Numbered from the stretch's first letter, positions 1 through 11,977 are shown. The stretch is 64,000 bases of DNA from Garcia nutans (GCA_947685225.1 CANTUV010000032.1:27411501-27475500); one strand, 5' to 3'. Made by a program: numbers and translations. Notes: generated from the sequence alone by a model not told the origin.

Positions 1-3000
1 TCTTTTAAGTCCAGAACTTCGCTAGGTCCAGAACCCAGAACCTAAAATCTCTTTTAAGTCCAAAACTTAGCTCGGTTCCAGAACCCAAACATAGAATCTC
101 TTCTAAGTCAAGAACTTAGCTCGGGTCCAGAACCCAAATTTTCCTTAGGTCTAGAACCTAGAATCTATTTAAAGTCAATAACAAAGCTCGGGTCCAGAAC
201 CCAAATTATCCTTAGGTCCAGAACCTAGAATCTCTTTTAAATCTAGAACTTAGCTCGGGTCCAGATCCCAAATTATTCTTTGGTCCAGAACCTAGAATCT
301 CTTTTAAGTCCAGAACCCAAACGCAGAAGCTTTTTTAACTCCATAACTTAGCTCGGGTTCTAGAACCCAAATTTTCCTTAGGTCCAGAACATAGAATCTC
401 TTCTAAGTACAGAACTTAGCTCGGGTCTAGAACCCAAATTTTCCTAATGTCCAGAACCTAAAATCTCTTCTATGTCCAGAACTTAGCTCGGATCCAGAAC
501 CCAAATTTTCCTTAGGTCCAGAACCTAGAATCTCTTCTACGTCCAGAACTTAGCTCGGGTTCAGAACCCAAATTTTGATTAGGTCCAGAACCTAGAATCT
601 CTTCTAAGTCCAGAACTTAGCTTGGGTCCACAACCCAAATTTTCCTTAGGTCCAGAACCTAGAATCTCTTTTAAGTCCAAAACTTAGCTCGGTTCCAGAA
701 CCCAAACATAGAATCTCTTCTAAGTCCAGAACTTAGCTCGGGTCCAGAACCCAAATTTTCCTTAGGTCTAGAACTTAGAATCTCTTTTAAGTCCATAACA
801 TAGCTCGGGTGCAGAACCCAAATTATCCTTAGGTCCAGAACCTAGAATCTCTTTTAAATCTAGAACTTAGCTCAGGTCCAGATCCCAAATTATCCTTTGG
901 TTAAAAACCTAGAATCTCTTTTAAGTCCAGAACTTAACTCGGTCCAAAAACCAAACCTAGAATCTTTTTTAAGTCCAGAACTTAGCTCGGGTTCTAGAAC
1001 CCAAATTTTCCTTAGGTCCAGAACCTAGAATCTCTTCTAAGTACAGAACTTAGCTCGGGTCCAGAACCCAAATTTTCCTAAGGTCCGGAACCTAAAATCT
1101 TTTTTAAGTCTAGAACTTGGCTCGGGTTCTAGAACCCAAATTTTCCTTAGGTCCAGAACCTAGAATCTCTTCTAAGTCCAGAACTTAGCTCGGGTCCAGA
1201 ACCCAAATTTTCCTTAGGTCTAGAACCTAGATCTCTTTGAAGTCCATAACATAGCTCGGGTCCAGAACCCAAATTATCCTTAGGTCCAGAACCTAGAATC
1301 TATTTTAAGTCCAAAAATTAGCTCGGGTCCAGAACCCAATTTATCCTTTGGTCCAGAAACTAGAATCTCTTTTAAGTCCAGAACTTATCTCAGTCCAGAA
1401 CCCAAACCTAGAATCTTTTCTCAGCCCAGAACTTAGCTCGGGTTCTAGAACCCAAATTTTTCTTAGGTCCAGAACCTAGAATCTCTTTTAAGTCCAGAAC
1501 TTAGCTCGGGTCCAGAATACAAACCTAGAATCTTTTCTCATTCCAGAACTTAGGTCGGGTTTTAGAACCCAAATTTTCCTTCGGTCCAGAACTTAGAATC
1601 TCTTCTGAGTACAGAACTTAGCTCGGGTCCAGAACCAAAATTTTGATTAGGTCTAGAACCGAGAATCTCTTCTAAATCCAGAACTTAGCTCGGGTCCAGA
1701 ATCCAAATTTCCTTAGGTGCAGAACCTAGAATCTATTTTAAGTCCAGAACTTAGCTCGGATCCAGAACCCAAACCTAGAATCTTTTCTAAGTCTAGAACT
1801 TAGCTCGGGTTCTAGAACCCTAAATTTACTTAGGTCCAGAACCTAGAATCTCTTTTAAGTCTAGAACTTAGCTCTGGTTTTAGAACCCAAATTTTCCTTA
1901 TGTCCAGAACCTAGAATCTCTTCTAAGTACAGAATTTAGCTCGAGTTCAGAACCCAAATTTTGATTAGGTCCAGAACCTAGAATCTCTTCTAAGTCCAGA
2001 ACGTAGCTTGGGTCCACAACCCAAATTTCCCTTAGGTCCATAACCTAGAATCTCTTTTAAGTCTAGAACTTAGCTCGGGTCCATAACCTAAACCTAGAAT
2101 CTTTTCTAAGTCCAGAGCTTAGCTTGGGTTCTAGATCCCAAATTTTCCTTAGGTCCAGAACCTAGAATCACTTCTAAGTTCAGAACTTAGCAAAGGTCCA
2201 GAAATAAAATTTTCTTTAGGTCCAGAACCTAGAATCTCTTCTAAGTTCAGAACTTAGCTCGAATCCAGAACCCAAATTTACCTTAGGTCCAGAAATTAGA
2301 ATCTCTTTTAAGTCCAGAACTTTGCTCGGGTCCAGAACCCAAATTATCCTTAGGTCCAGAACCTAGAATCTCTTTTAAGTCTAGAACTTAGCTCGGGTCC
2401 ATAACCTAAATTATCCTTTGGTCCAGAACCTAGAATCTCTTTTAAGTCCAGAACTTAGCTCGGTCTAGAACCCAAACCTAGAATCTTTTCTCAGTCCATA
2501 ACTTAGCTCGGGTTCTAAAACCCAAATTTTTCTTAGGTCTAGAACCTAGAATCTCTTTTAAGTCCAGAAATTAGCTCGTGTCCAGAACCCAAACCTAGAA
2601 TCTTTTCCCAGTCCAGAACTTAGCTCGGGTTATAGAACCCAAATTTTCCTTAGGTCTTGAACTTAGAATCTCTTCTAAGTATAGAACTTAGCTCGGGTCC
2701 AGAACCCAAATTTTGATTAGGTCCAAAACCTAGAATCTCTTCTAAGTCCAGAACTTAGCTCGGGTCCAGAACCCAAATTTTCCTTAGGTCCTGAACCTAG
2801 AATCTCTTTTAAGTCCAGAATTTAGCTCGGGTTTTAGAACCCAAATTTTCCTTAGGTCCAGAACCTAGAATCTCTTAAGTACAGAACTTAGCTCCGGTCT
2901 AGAACCCAAATTTTCCTTATGTCTAGAACCTATATTCTCTTCTAAGTCCATAACTTAGCTCGGGTCCAGAATCTAAATTTTCTTTAAGTCCAAAACCTAG

Positions 3001-3794
3001 GATCTCTTTTAAGTCCAGAACTTAGCTCGGGTCAAGAACCCAAACCTAGAATCTTTTCTAAGTCCAGAACTTAGCTCGGGTTCTAGAACCCAAATTTTGC
3101 TTAGGTCCAGAACCTAGAATCTCTTCTAAGTACAGAACTTAGCTCGGGTCCAGAACCCAAATTTTCCTAAGGTCCAGAACCTAAAATCTTTTCTATGTCC
3201 AGAACTTAGCTCGGATCCAGAACCCAAATTTTCCTTAGGTCCAGAACCTAGAATCTCTTCTAAGTCCAGATCTTAGCTCGGGTCCACAACCTAAATTTTC
3301 CTTAGGTCCATAACCTAGAATCTCTTTTAAGTCTAGAACTTAGCACGGGTCCAGAACCCAAATTATCCTTAGGTCCATAACCTAGAATCTCTTTTAAGTC
3401 CAGAACTTAACTCAGGTCCAGAACCCAAATTATCCTTTTGCCTAAAACCTAGAATCTCTTTTAAGTCCAGAACTTAGCTCGGTCCAGAACCTTAACGTAG
3501 AATCTTTTCTCAGTCCAGAACTTAGCTCGGGTTCTAGAACCCAAATTTTCCTTAGGCAGAGAACCTAGAAACTCTTTTTAGTCCAAAACTTAGCTCGGGT
3601 CCAGAACCCAAACCTAAAATCTTTTGTAAGTCCAGAACTTAGCTCGGGTTCTAGAACCCAAATTTTCCTTTGGTCCAGAACCTAGAATCTCTTCTGAGTA
3701 CAGAACTTAGCTCGGGTCCAAAACCTAAATTTTGATTAGGTCCAGAATCTAGAATCTCTTCTAAGTCCAGAACTTAGCTCAGGTCCAGAACCCA
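1..3794. repeat. Satellite array, ~67-bp monomer
   Basis: Head-to-tail tandem array with a basic period of 67 bp (for example, the same phase at 601 and 668). Each monomer is built from three related ~22-bp parts that each carry TCCAGAAC, separated by CTTAGCTCGGG and CCAAATTTTCCTTAGG. Shortened units of about 45 bp, lacking the AATTTTCCTTAGG part, are interspersed. A longer-range period exists: the block starting at 61 recurs at 678, an offset of 617 bp, with shared private variants. Roughly 55-60 units are visible and the array runs off the left edge. No coding potential. It is the oldest host sequence in the window. Confidence 0.93.
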
Positions 3795-3890
3795 TGTAAT
3801 ATCCCAAAGTACACCCTAATAGTTTTGGAATTTTTGTTATAATTGGATTTAATGTATATGTGTAATTGGAAAGAGAAAGAAGTGAAGAGA

Positions 3891-3932
3891 GTGTATATGT
3901 TATATATATGGAAATATATACAACATATACAC
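3891..3932 (+). other. Conserved A/T palindrome in LTR
   Basis: Long inverted repeat about 100 bp from the LTR start. Arms GTGTATATGTT and AACATATACAC enclose an A/T-rich centre. The same structure sits at the same place in the other family A LTRs. Confidence 0.75.
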
Positions 3933-4245
3933 AAGTCAAAGTGAGTTAAAGTCAAAGAAGATATTTACTTTTATTATTAATGAATTAATTAAAAAGGAAA
4001 AGAAAAAAAATAAATGAATGGAAGAGAGAAATTTGAATATTATATTATTAAAACACTTGGTGAAGATTCGAGAGGAGTCAAAATATTTGACTTTGCTTCA
4101 TTTGACTTCTTCATTTTCTTCTTCTCCATTTGTTGGAAGGCTCACCAAAAGACAAAGAGAGCAAGAGAGGGTTTTGATTTCTAAGGGCAAATTGAAGGAA
4201 GAATCAAGTGATTAAGTTGGAAAATTGTGAAGTTTCATCAAATTT

Positions 4246-4253
4246 GGTAAGTT
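4246..4253 (+). other. Conserved splice-donor-like site 1 in LTR
   Basis: GGTAAGT follows a purine-rich leader about 450 bp into the LTR. The same site is found in the LTRs at 15354, 22665, 29857 and 44989, and on the minus strand at 52421-52430 and 58650-58659. Conservation across diverged copies suggests a functional 5' splice site. Confidence 0.5.
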
Positions 4254-4609
4254 CTCTCTTGATTTCTCTTGTTTTAATTGAAGCTGTGTTTGAGTGGATT
4301 GTGGATATTTGATAGTATGATTAGGTTTGATTGTGGTATGTTTAAGAGTGTTTGGTTCTATTGATTTTGGATTTTGGGATTGGATTGAAGAAAAGAGTAA
4401 GTTTGTTGGAAGAGAAAGTGTTGTGGTTGTGTTTTGGGTTTGTGGTGATGATTATGATTTGTGGTTGATGTATGTTTTGAGTTGTGTTGGTATTTTTACA
4501 AGTTTGTTATGGTTTGTGGGTGTGTTTAGTTAAGTTTGTTTGGAGTGAAAAATGGTGGAAGTAAGAGGTTTGTTGGTTGTGTTGTTGTTGCAATCTGTAT
4601 TTTTGGCCT

Positions 4610-4905
4610 GACACGCCCATTAACACGGCTAGGTCTTTAGGCGTGTCAATGGTTCTATTTCCTGGATAGGTGACACAAGCAGTGACACGCCCATGTCACT
4701 GAGCGTGTCATAGCTACTGTGTTGAGGGAGGATTGACACGGCCATGAGCACGCCTGTGTTGTTGGACGTGTTAATGTTTCTGCGAGATAGAATGTATTAC
4801 ACGTTCAGTGACACGCCCATGGTTCTGAGCATGTCAAAGCTTTTGTGTTGTGAGTTTAGGGCACGGTCAGGGACACGCCCGTGTTGTTGAGCGTGTCATG
4901 TGTAA
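4610..4905 (+). repeat. GACACGCCC / GGGCGTGTC palindrome block
   Basis: GC-richer block of repeated short inverted modules (GACACGCCC, GAGCGTGTCA, CACGGC) within an otherwise AT-rich LTR. It lies between putative donor 1 and the small putative exon. Equivalent blocks occur at the matching position of other LTRs. Confidence 0.75.
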
Positions 4906-4985
4906 AGTTTGCCCTAGTTGATTCTTAGTGTTATTATCTCATGTGTATTTCTAAGTGAGTGTGTATTATTCCTTTTTGAATTAGG

Positions 4986-5078
4986 TTGTGAAGAGGTTGA
5001 TTTGCCTTAACCTAAGTGGTAAGGAATTATTGGAAGAGGAAGGTTGTAGATTGGTGTGAGTTATCTTAGGGTAAGTAC
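4986..5078 (+). other. Putative 85-nt LTR exon with acceptor and donor
   Basis: A pyrimidine-rich stretch ending in TTAG precedes GTTGTGAAGAGG. The segment ends at a good donor, TTAGG|GTAAGTACAA, at 5071. The same acceptor, exon and donor layout is seen at 45768-45866 (plus) and in reverse at 40505-40605 and about 9310-9345. The splicing assignment is inferred. Confidence 0.4.
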
Positions 5079-5554
5079 AAACTACATGGTTGCATGCATT
5101 TACTTGATTTTGATACTTAACATATTTGATTGTATATATGTTAAGTAATTGATTACATTGTTAATACATTTGATGAATGTTATGATTGGTATAATGTGTG
5201 TTAATGCCATTGGTTATGTACACCTAAATGATGAATTGACTTAATGTGAATTGAGATATAATGAGATGTGAATTCAATGTGGTTGGTTTTAATGATTTAA
5301 ATAACATAATTGAGGCATGTTTGCCTAGATGATGAGTTTCAAAGTAATTGATTATGTAAACTCTATTAATGAGATATGAAGCCATTGTTGTTGGCTAAAA
5401 TAATGCAAATGAGAGGATTGAGGCATGTTTGCCTAAATGATGATGAGAAAATTAGAATGAAATTGATAATGAATTAATAAATGAGTGGTGTGGCTAATGT
5501 GTTATTCTATTTTCAGAGTTTTGTTGTTGGTGGCATGCCTAATAGTAACATTCT

Positions 5555-5780
5555 CTTGAAGTTAGGTTGGGCTTGATCCTTGAAGCCAAGTTGGGTTGAA
5601 GTTTAGCATGCTTAACTCCCCTTGAAGCTTGGTTGGATCTAGTCCTTAAAGCCTAATTGAGATGTTACAACCCTTGAAGCTAGGTTGGGTTTGGTTCTTG
5701 AAGCCAAGTTGGGTTGATACTTAGCATGCTTAGTTCCCCTTGAAGCTTGGTTGAACCTAAATCCTTGAAGCCTAGTTGGG
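5555..5780 (+). repeat. CTTGAAG module array in LTR
   Basis: Eight modules beginning CTTGAAG (one CTTAAAG), arranged as a four-module unit present twice (modules followed by TTAGGTTGG or CTAGGTTGG, CCAAGTTGGG, CTTGGTTG, CCTAATTGAG or CCTAGTTGGG). AGCATGCT palindromes separate modules 2/3 and 6/7. Similar arrays occur in other LTRs, at 8370-8590, 16693-16920, 20875-21095, 23660-23820, 30868-31025, 36757-36980, 49730-49890, 50785-50942 and 57015-57175. Confidence 0.8.
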
Positions 5781-6140
5781 ATAATGATAATGATAAATGT
5801 GATAATTGAACCAAAATATTTACTCTGAAAGTTGAATGGCATATTAGTGTCTTTAGGCCCATGCTTGTCTTTGTTTTCAATGTGATTCTTGAATGGTGAA
5901 ACCAATGAATAATGAGATACATGTTTGTGAGATATAATGTTATGAGATGATTATAATACATAAGTATCTTATTGAAAATGAATGTGGCATGGGAAGCTAT
6001 GTTGAGTAATGAAACTATGAAAATACAACATGAATGTTTTAATATTGAACAATGTGAGGTTTTAGAATATAATATTCTTTTGAATGGTGTATGAAAATTG
6101 ATAGTGTGACATTGGCATAGTATTATTGAAGTTTGTACCA

Positions 6141-6180
6141 CTAAGTTGTTGGCTTAGCGTGAGTGTGATTCATCGCACAG
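6141..6180 (+). other. Conserved LTR double hairpin
   Basis: Adjacent stem-loops CTAAG...CTTAG and GCGTGA...TCGCAC, the second with one mismatch. They lie about 360 bp before the LTR end and upstream of the AATAAA. Same element as at 31353-31390. Confidence 0.65.
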
Positions 6181-6538
6181 GTGACAGGGAAGAACCGGAG
6201 AGTTCCTCTAGACCGAGTAGAGTCTAGAATTTGAGGTGTTGATAGTGGACCTTAAAGATCAAAGACATACTGCCAAACATGTATATATTTTATGTTTTGT
6301 AAAACTTGAATTTTGATGTATATGTACTTGAAAATATTTGTTATATTTTCCGCTGCGTTTTGAATAAACATTTTATCTATTGTGTTTTATAATATAACTT
6401 AAATGTTTTAAATTGTTCATATTATTGAAAAGGGATGATTTGTGTGTTTTGTAAACCGTGGCATTCCTATATTTAGTATACATATATTACGATCGTATTA
6501 GCATGCTGTGTATGTATACGGGGTATAGGGGTGTTACA

Positions 6539-6700
6539 ACCCAAATTTTCCTTAGGTCCAGAACCTAGAATCTCTTTTAAGTCCAGAACTTAGCTCGGGT
6601 CTAGAACCCAAACCTAGAATCTTTTCTAAGTCCAGAACTTAGCTCGGGTTCTAGAACTCAAATTTTCCTTAGGTCCAGAACCTAGAATCTCTTCTAAGTA
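6539..6700. repeat. Satellite array, continuation
   Basis: Same 67-bp satellite, resuming directly after the solo LTR (the first five bases are the TSD copy). It stops at CTTCTAAGTA where element E begins. The rest of the array is expected to the right of element E, outside this window. Confidence 0.92.
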
Positions 6701-7488
6701 TGTTGCGCTTAAATTAATGCTACTACAAAGCGTCACTCGCAAGTATAGGAGGCTTTTGCAATAACGGTGATCGCCCCAAGGTCCGTCTCACAAGGAACGA
6801 ATTGCGTATAATAGTTCAATTAACATGAAATAATAAACTCGACTGTGTGATTGGATTGGTGAATTGTAATTAATCTTAGAAATGAAAATGAATGATTTTG
6901 TGCAAGATAAATTCAATTATGGAAATAATGCCTAGGGTTGTAGGTCCATTTAATCAAATGTTTAATTATCAAATTATCCATTAATATAACCTTGTAACTT
7001 AATTTTTTCCTTAAGGTTAATTAGTCAATTATCAATTCACTAGTTTTCACATTTATGAATTAACAACAACCAATTATTTTACATTAGCAAATTAATAAAC
7101 CCTAGAACTTATATTTCTAATTCATTCTTAGGGTGGTCAATTGCATAGTTCCGATATTAAACTTCTCCTCTCGGTCCATCATTCAATATTAAGTAATCAA
7201 TAGGTGGCCAATCTATCAATTTACCTTTAATTTCAATACAATCAACCAATAACAAGGTATATCAATGGAATCATCAAAACAAATCATTTAATCAAATATA
7301 CTACAACCCAAAGCATGAGTAAATTAGCTCATCATATTCTTTAAACAAATGCTCATTTCAATATAAACCAAATCAAAGTTATTCATTGCAATATCAATAT
7401 TCTTAATACAACAACAACACATAAGAAATGGATTAAAAGAAAGAGCTTGAAAAACCCCTTTTGGAGATGCTAAAAATCGAACTCCTTG
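6701..7488 (-). mobile_element. Element E LTR, left piece (Tat/Ogre-like?)
   Basis: Non-satellite sequence begins with TGTTGCGC exactly where the satellite is interrupted. On the minus strand this is the LTR 3' end, ...GCGCAACA. Together with 17878-18918 it makes an LTR of about 1.8 kb after removal of the LARD-1 insertion. The phrase GCGTCACTCGCAAG followed by a CAAGGTCCGTC-type segment resembles non-chromovirus gypsy LTRs, from memory. No gene is seen; the minus ORF at 7324-7539 spans the LARD-1 junction and is spurious. Confidence 0.6.
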
Positions 7489-7800
7489 TGTAACACCCCC
7501 ATACCCTATATAAATACTATACATATACCGGGTATACATACAGTACGTATATAAAGTATGAGAATGCTACTTTTTGTTTTAGATTTAAAGACATTTCCTT
7601 TAGTTCCAAACAATAATACATTTTAATTAAAGAACACTTAGAAACTCATTTATAATTTTCAATGATAATATATATATATATATAATGAGCTTGTCAAAAT
7701 TAAATTATACATGTATGCATCACCTTCTAGTTGATCTTGAAATACTCTTACCTTGTTCGTGGCATAACGACTTGACTCCAGATCAACCACCTATTCACCT

Positions 7801-7838
7801 GCGCGATTTACACAACCGCGCTAAGTTAGAAAGCTTAG
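7801..7838 (-). other. Conserved LTR double hairpin
   Basis: Sense (minus) strand: CTAAGC...CTTAG, then GCGCGGTT...AATCGCGC, where one pair is a G-U wobble. Confidence 0.65.
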
Positions 7839-9413
7839 TAGTACAAATAAGTATAATAAACATATATCACAGAAATCATACTTATATATATTAATTTCAT
7901 GTATCATTATTTTCTTATCATGTTTTCCTCATTTCAATTACACTTTTTATATGTTTCTACCAATCTCATAATTATATACATACACATACACCTCATTTCA
8001 ACAAATCACCATTCAATAACTTATCAAAATCTTCATGAAATAATATTCACCATTTCCACATCCATATACATTTTACACATCATATTATATTTTCAAAAGC
8101 TCATCATTCAACATAGCTTCTCAAGCTATATTCACTTTCAATAATTTACTTATGTATTGTATACATCTCATTCCATGATTATCATCATATATCTCATAAC
8201 ATTACATCTCATTCCATAGTTATCATCATATATCACATAACATTATGTTTCATTCCATAATTCACATTAAAGCAAAGACATGCATGGGCCCAAAAGACAC
8301 TAATATGCCATTCAACTTTCAGAGTTAATTTTTTGGTTAATTATCTCATTTATCATTATCATTATCCCAACTAGGCTTCAAGGATTAGGTTCAACCAAGC
8401 TTCAAGGGGAACAAAGCATGCTAAGTATCAACCCAACTTGGCTTCAAGAACCAAACCCAACCTAGCTTCAAGGGTTGCAACATCTCAATTAGGCTTCAAG
8501 GACTAGACCCAACCAAGCTTCAAGGGGAGTAAAACATGTTAAACTTCAACCCAACTTGGCTTCAAGGATCAAGCCCAACCTAACTTCAAGAGATTGTTAC
8601 TATAGGCATGCCACCAACAACAAACTCTGAAAATGGAATAACACATTAGCCACACAATTCATTTATTATTTCATTATTAATTTCATTCTCAATTCTCATC
8701 ATCATCTAGGCACACATGCCCCACTTATTTCAATTGAATCATCATAGCCAATCACAATGGCTTCACATCTCATTTGAATCATCATAGCCAATCACAATGG
8801 CTTCACATCTCATTCGAATCATCATAGCCAATCACAATGGCTTCTTATCACATTAAGATATCATCAATTACATTGAACATCATCTAGACAAACATGCTTT
8901 AATCATATCATTTTCATCATCATTCAATTGCATTGCATATTATCTAGGCAAACATGCCTCAATCATAACATTTACATCATTATAACTCATAATATCTCAA
9001 CTCACATTAAAGCAATTTATCATACCAGCATTCATCAAAACAAATTGCATGGCACATACCTTTTTGATAATCATCATATCTTTCCCTTGACATCTTTCAT
9101 CACGTCAGCACCTCATTCACATTTCATATTTCATTATTGATATATATATATATATATATATACATAGCAATTTACATTATTCATAAACATCAACCAGGTA
9201 ACAGATTACTTAGCACATTTATAACTAATTGTTTTAAGGTCCAAGGGCATATAAACATATTCAACCAAGTCACACCAAACTATGCATTTCTTCTTTCAAG
9301 AACTCTTCACCACTTGAATTAGGGCCATTCACCTTCTTCACAACCTAATACAAATAAAATAATAAAACACATAAATCTCAATACAATTATTCACTTATTA
9401 ACCTCATACTAAA

Positions 9414-11321
9414 TGTAACATCCTGAATTCCGGATTGGTAAGAAATAGACAAAGAGGATATGATTTAGGCTTAGAACAAAGGAGTTTAGAACATGACCTA
9501 TAACTTGAACTCGAATTTTATCCAAGTTAATGACAGAATTAGAGAATCTCAAAGAAGACTTAATTGTTTATTTGTGTCTTAGCTAGATGTATAACTTAAA
9601 ATTACGCAATTTGGAGTTGTACAGAATAAGATATAATGGATTTAGTAGACAATGTGCAAGCTGCCTCAGGACAGCATAGTAGGCTTGAATTCAAAGGACC
9701 ATCAAAAATCAGATATAGCTTGGATCGACCTGAAATGTTGACACAATGTAACCCCGGATGTCTAGTTTCAGTGGGAATAAGACTTACTTAATTTGGAGTC
9801 GTGAGTAAAAAGATATTAGTAAAGAAAGACAGAAAGGTCAGGAAGGGATATCAAAAGGACCTAAGTGAGAATTTCTCAAAAGTTAGGGGCAACTATGTAA
9901 ATTTAAAAATTAAGTGTCGGAAGTTCTTAATAGTGCCCATATCCGACCCCGAAAGAATATTCTAGAGATTAATCGGGTCATAACCGTGGGTTTCAATTTT
10001 TCCCAAAAATGCACGGTTTAAAAGTTACAATCGATTAATCGCCGGAACGTAAAGTGGGCCCGGTTTCGTGTCGGGACCGTATGGGTAACACGGGACAACT
10101 TTAGGGTATCCAATGGAAAGAGGGACAAGTGGGAAGAAGTAATGGCAAATAAAACTATAAAAATCTCTTGTTGGCCAATCAAAAGTAACCATTTAGCATG
10201 AGTATTAAATGAAGAAAGAGAAAGGTGGACAAGTGGTCTTTAAGGATTTATCCAACACATAAGGTGATCATAATTTTTTCCCTTATATATACATATATCA
10301 TGATATGAAGAACCAATTTCTCTCTTTTCCACTTACAAATTTCGGCCACAATAGGAAAAGCAAAAGGGAATTAAAGAGCAAGGTTTGGTACTTTAACCAT
10401 TGAACTCCTTTTGAAAATTTTCTGTTTTACAATTAGTAAAATGTTGTGACTTGTATGATTTTTAATTAAATATAGAAAATTATCTTGATTTGAATTTTGG
10501 ATATGTTGTTTTTTAGTAAGTCTAGTATTTGAGAAAAAATAATTTGGAACCATATTGATTGAATTTAATTTACGAAATTTATAAAATTCAGAACTGCTGC
10601 CAGGATGCAGGGCAACTGGAGCAGTCTGGTTGGGTGAACTACTTGACCAAGATTTTGTGTCCAGTTTGATCTGAAATTTTAAAGGAATGATTTTAAGATG
10701 CAAAAATAAATTCTGTAAAAATTTTAGAGTTTTTAGCCAAGTGGATTATTTTATACAAATTTTCTAAAACAAGGATCAAGTTGGGTCAAGAACCAGAGTT
10801 TATTGTTCATATGGTAATTTTACATTATTAACTTGGTCAAAAACTTGGTGTGAGTGTTTTATCATTTTATTTTTGGTATTGAGTTTAAGTGTGAATACAT
10901 ATGATACATATGTGAGTATATGTGGTATTTGTGTAAGTATATATTGTATATACAAAGAGATAACTTGATGTAACATGTAAGTCTAGTAATGTATAATAAC
11001 TGTATGGTTTTGAATTGAGTTGGGTTGTGAATATAGAAGTGTGAATTCTTCTTGTAGGATTGTAGTTGAGGTTATAAGGGTGGATCATTGGGAGTGTATT
11101 GAATTTGTTTGTATTCGCATTGGTTTGTGTAAAAATGTTTTCAAAAATCAGAAAAAACAGTTTTGTCGACACTTGGGACCTCCATTTTTAGGGGAGGTTA
11201 TGGCAAATATTTTTTTTTTAAATCTGCACTTAAAATTTGCTAAGTAAAATATTAAGACACAATCACCATGAGATAATAGTCCATCTTGGTCTATAAACGT
11301 AGGCTAAGATGGGGTGTTACA
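9414..11321 (+). mobile_element. Solo LTR, family D'
   Basis: A 1908-bp LTR from TGTAACATCC to GGGGTGTTACA with a perfect TSD CTAAA (9409-9413 and 11322-11326), inserted in the LARD-1 3' LTR. It matches the family D LTR at 60326-63306 in two stretches: around 10040-10380 (AACGTAAAGTGGGC, GGCCAATCAAAAGTAACC) and at the 3' end (GTAGTTGAGGTTATAAGG). The middle differs and lacks the hairpin array of D. Its middle (about 10415-10820) matches the D'-type part of the chimeric LTR at 44527. The small ORFs inside are not conserved. Confidence 0.9.
10283..10300 (+). promoter_or_regulatory. Probable LTR TATA box, family D'
   Basis: TTATATATACATATATCA lies just upstream of GAAGAACCAATTTCTCTC. That leader-like sequence is shared almost exactly with family D at 61198, where it also follows a TATA-like run. 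Position and conservation suggest the LTR promoter. Confidence 0.45.
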
Positions 11322-11363
11322 CTAAACCTCTAGATCACAAATTACAAACCAACTCCTCTCTCT

Positions 11364-11575
11364 AGGACCCCACGGCCGTGGCCTACCAACCCCCACGGGC
11401 GTGGCATAACAAACAATTCTGCCCAATTGTTCTAAACCCTCCACGGTCATGGCCTTCCAACCCCCATGGGCGTGGCATAGAAAGTGAATCTGTCTCTTTT
11501 GTTCGACACCTCCACGGCCATGGCTTCCAATGGCCACGGTCGTGGCAGCCAAGAGCCACGGGCGTGGCATCCAAA
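11364..11575. repeat. CACGGCCGTGG-type palindrome block
   Basis: At least seven short modules of the type CCACGG(C/G)C(G/A)TGGC alternate in direct and inverted form. This is the LARD-1 variant of the LTR palindrome block; here the motif is GCCACG/CGTGGC instead of GACACG/CGTGTC. ORFs read through it on both strands because it is GC-rich and nearly palindromic. Confidence 0.75.
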
Positions 11576-11936
11576 ATGCCTCAGTTTCCGGACCAAACAC
11601 ATGTATTCTATGTTTCCATCTTCACTAAACACAAACATACACCAATCATACATCAATTATTCAATTCCCCAACTAATACATATTAAATCCTTACCCACCA
11701 ATTTCAATAAATCATCATCATCCTCACAAATAACTATATAATCATTATCAAAATACCAATTTAACATATGTATAAACTTTAATCTCTCACTAACATCATT
11801 TTCACACACACTAACCACCATAGAAATCAATATAAGGATATGAATACTTACTTGAATATTTTTGCCAAATCTTCAATCTCCACCTTCAATTCTTTTAAAA
11901 CCCTTAAGAATTTGTTGTGTGTGTAAATAAAATCAC

Positions 11937-11942
<6 letters not shown>

Positions 11943-11977
<35 letters not shown>
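11943..11977. repeat. (CT)n microsatellite
   Basis: Run of CT dinucleotides (GA in LTR sense) in the leader region of the LARD-1 LTR. Shorter homologous runs lie at 52530-52548 and 58760-58776. Confidence 0.9.

Larger units (their letters stand above)
3795..6538 (+). mobile_element. Solo LTR, family A (gypsy chromovirus)
   Basis: A 2744-bp LTR running from TGTAATATCCC to GGGTGTTACA, flanked by a perfect 5-bp TSD ACCCA (3790-3794 and 6539-6543) inside the satellite. No internal region is present, so this is the product of LTR-LTR recombination. In order it contains the A/T palindrome (3891-3932), a splice-donor-like GGTAAGT (4246), a GACACGCCC palindrome block (4610-4905), a putative small exon (about 4986-5070), a CTTGAAG module array (5555-5780), the double hairpin (6141-6180) and an AATAAA near 6363. 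Small ORFs inside it are not conserved between copies and are not called genes. Confidence 0.93.

Noticed and set aside
1..3794. CRISPR-like regular repeats
   Set aside because: The units are contiguous and diverged with no unique spacers, and the context is plant heterochromatin; it is a satellite.
4018..4533. ORFs of 65 and 68 codons in the solo LTR
   Set aside because: They lie in the LTR leader and intron-like region and are not preserved as reading frames in the other LTR copies.
5639..6141. Overlapping minus ORFs of 88 and 153 codons
   Set aside because: They read through the CTTGAAG module array and neighbouring LTR sequence; homologous LTRs break these frames.
11322..11741. Several overlapping ORFs on both strands
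   Set aside because: They arise because the GC-rich palindrome block lacks stop codons on both strands.
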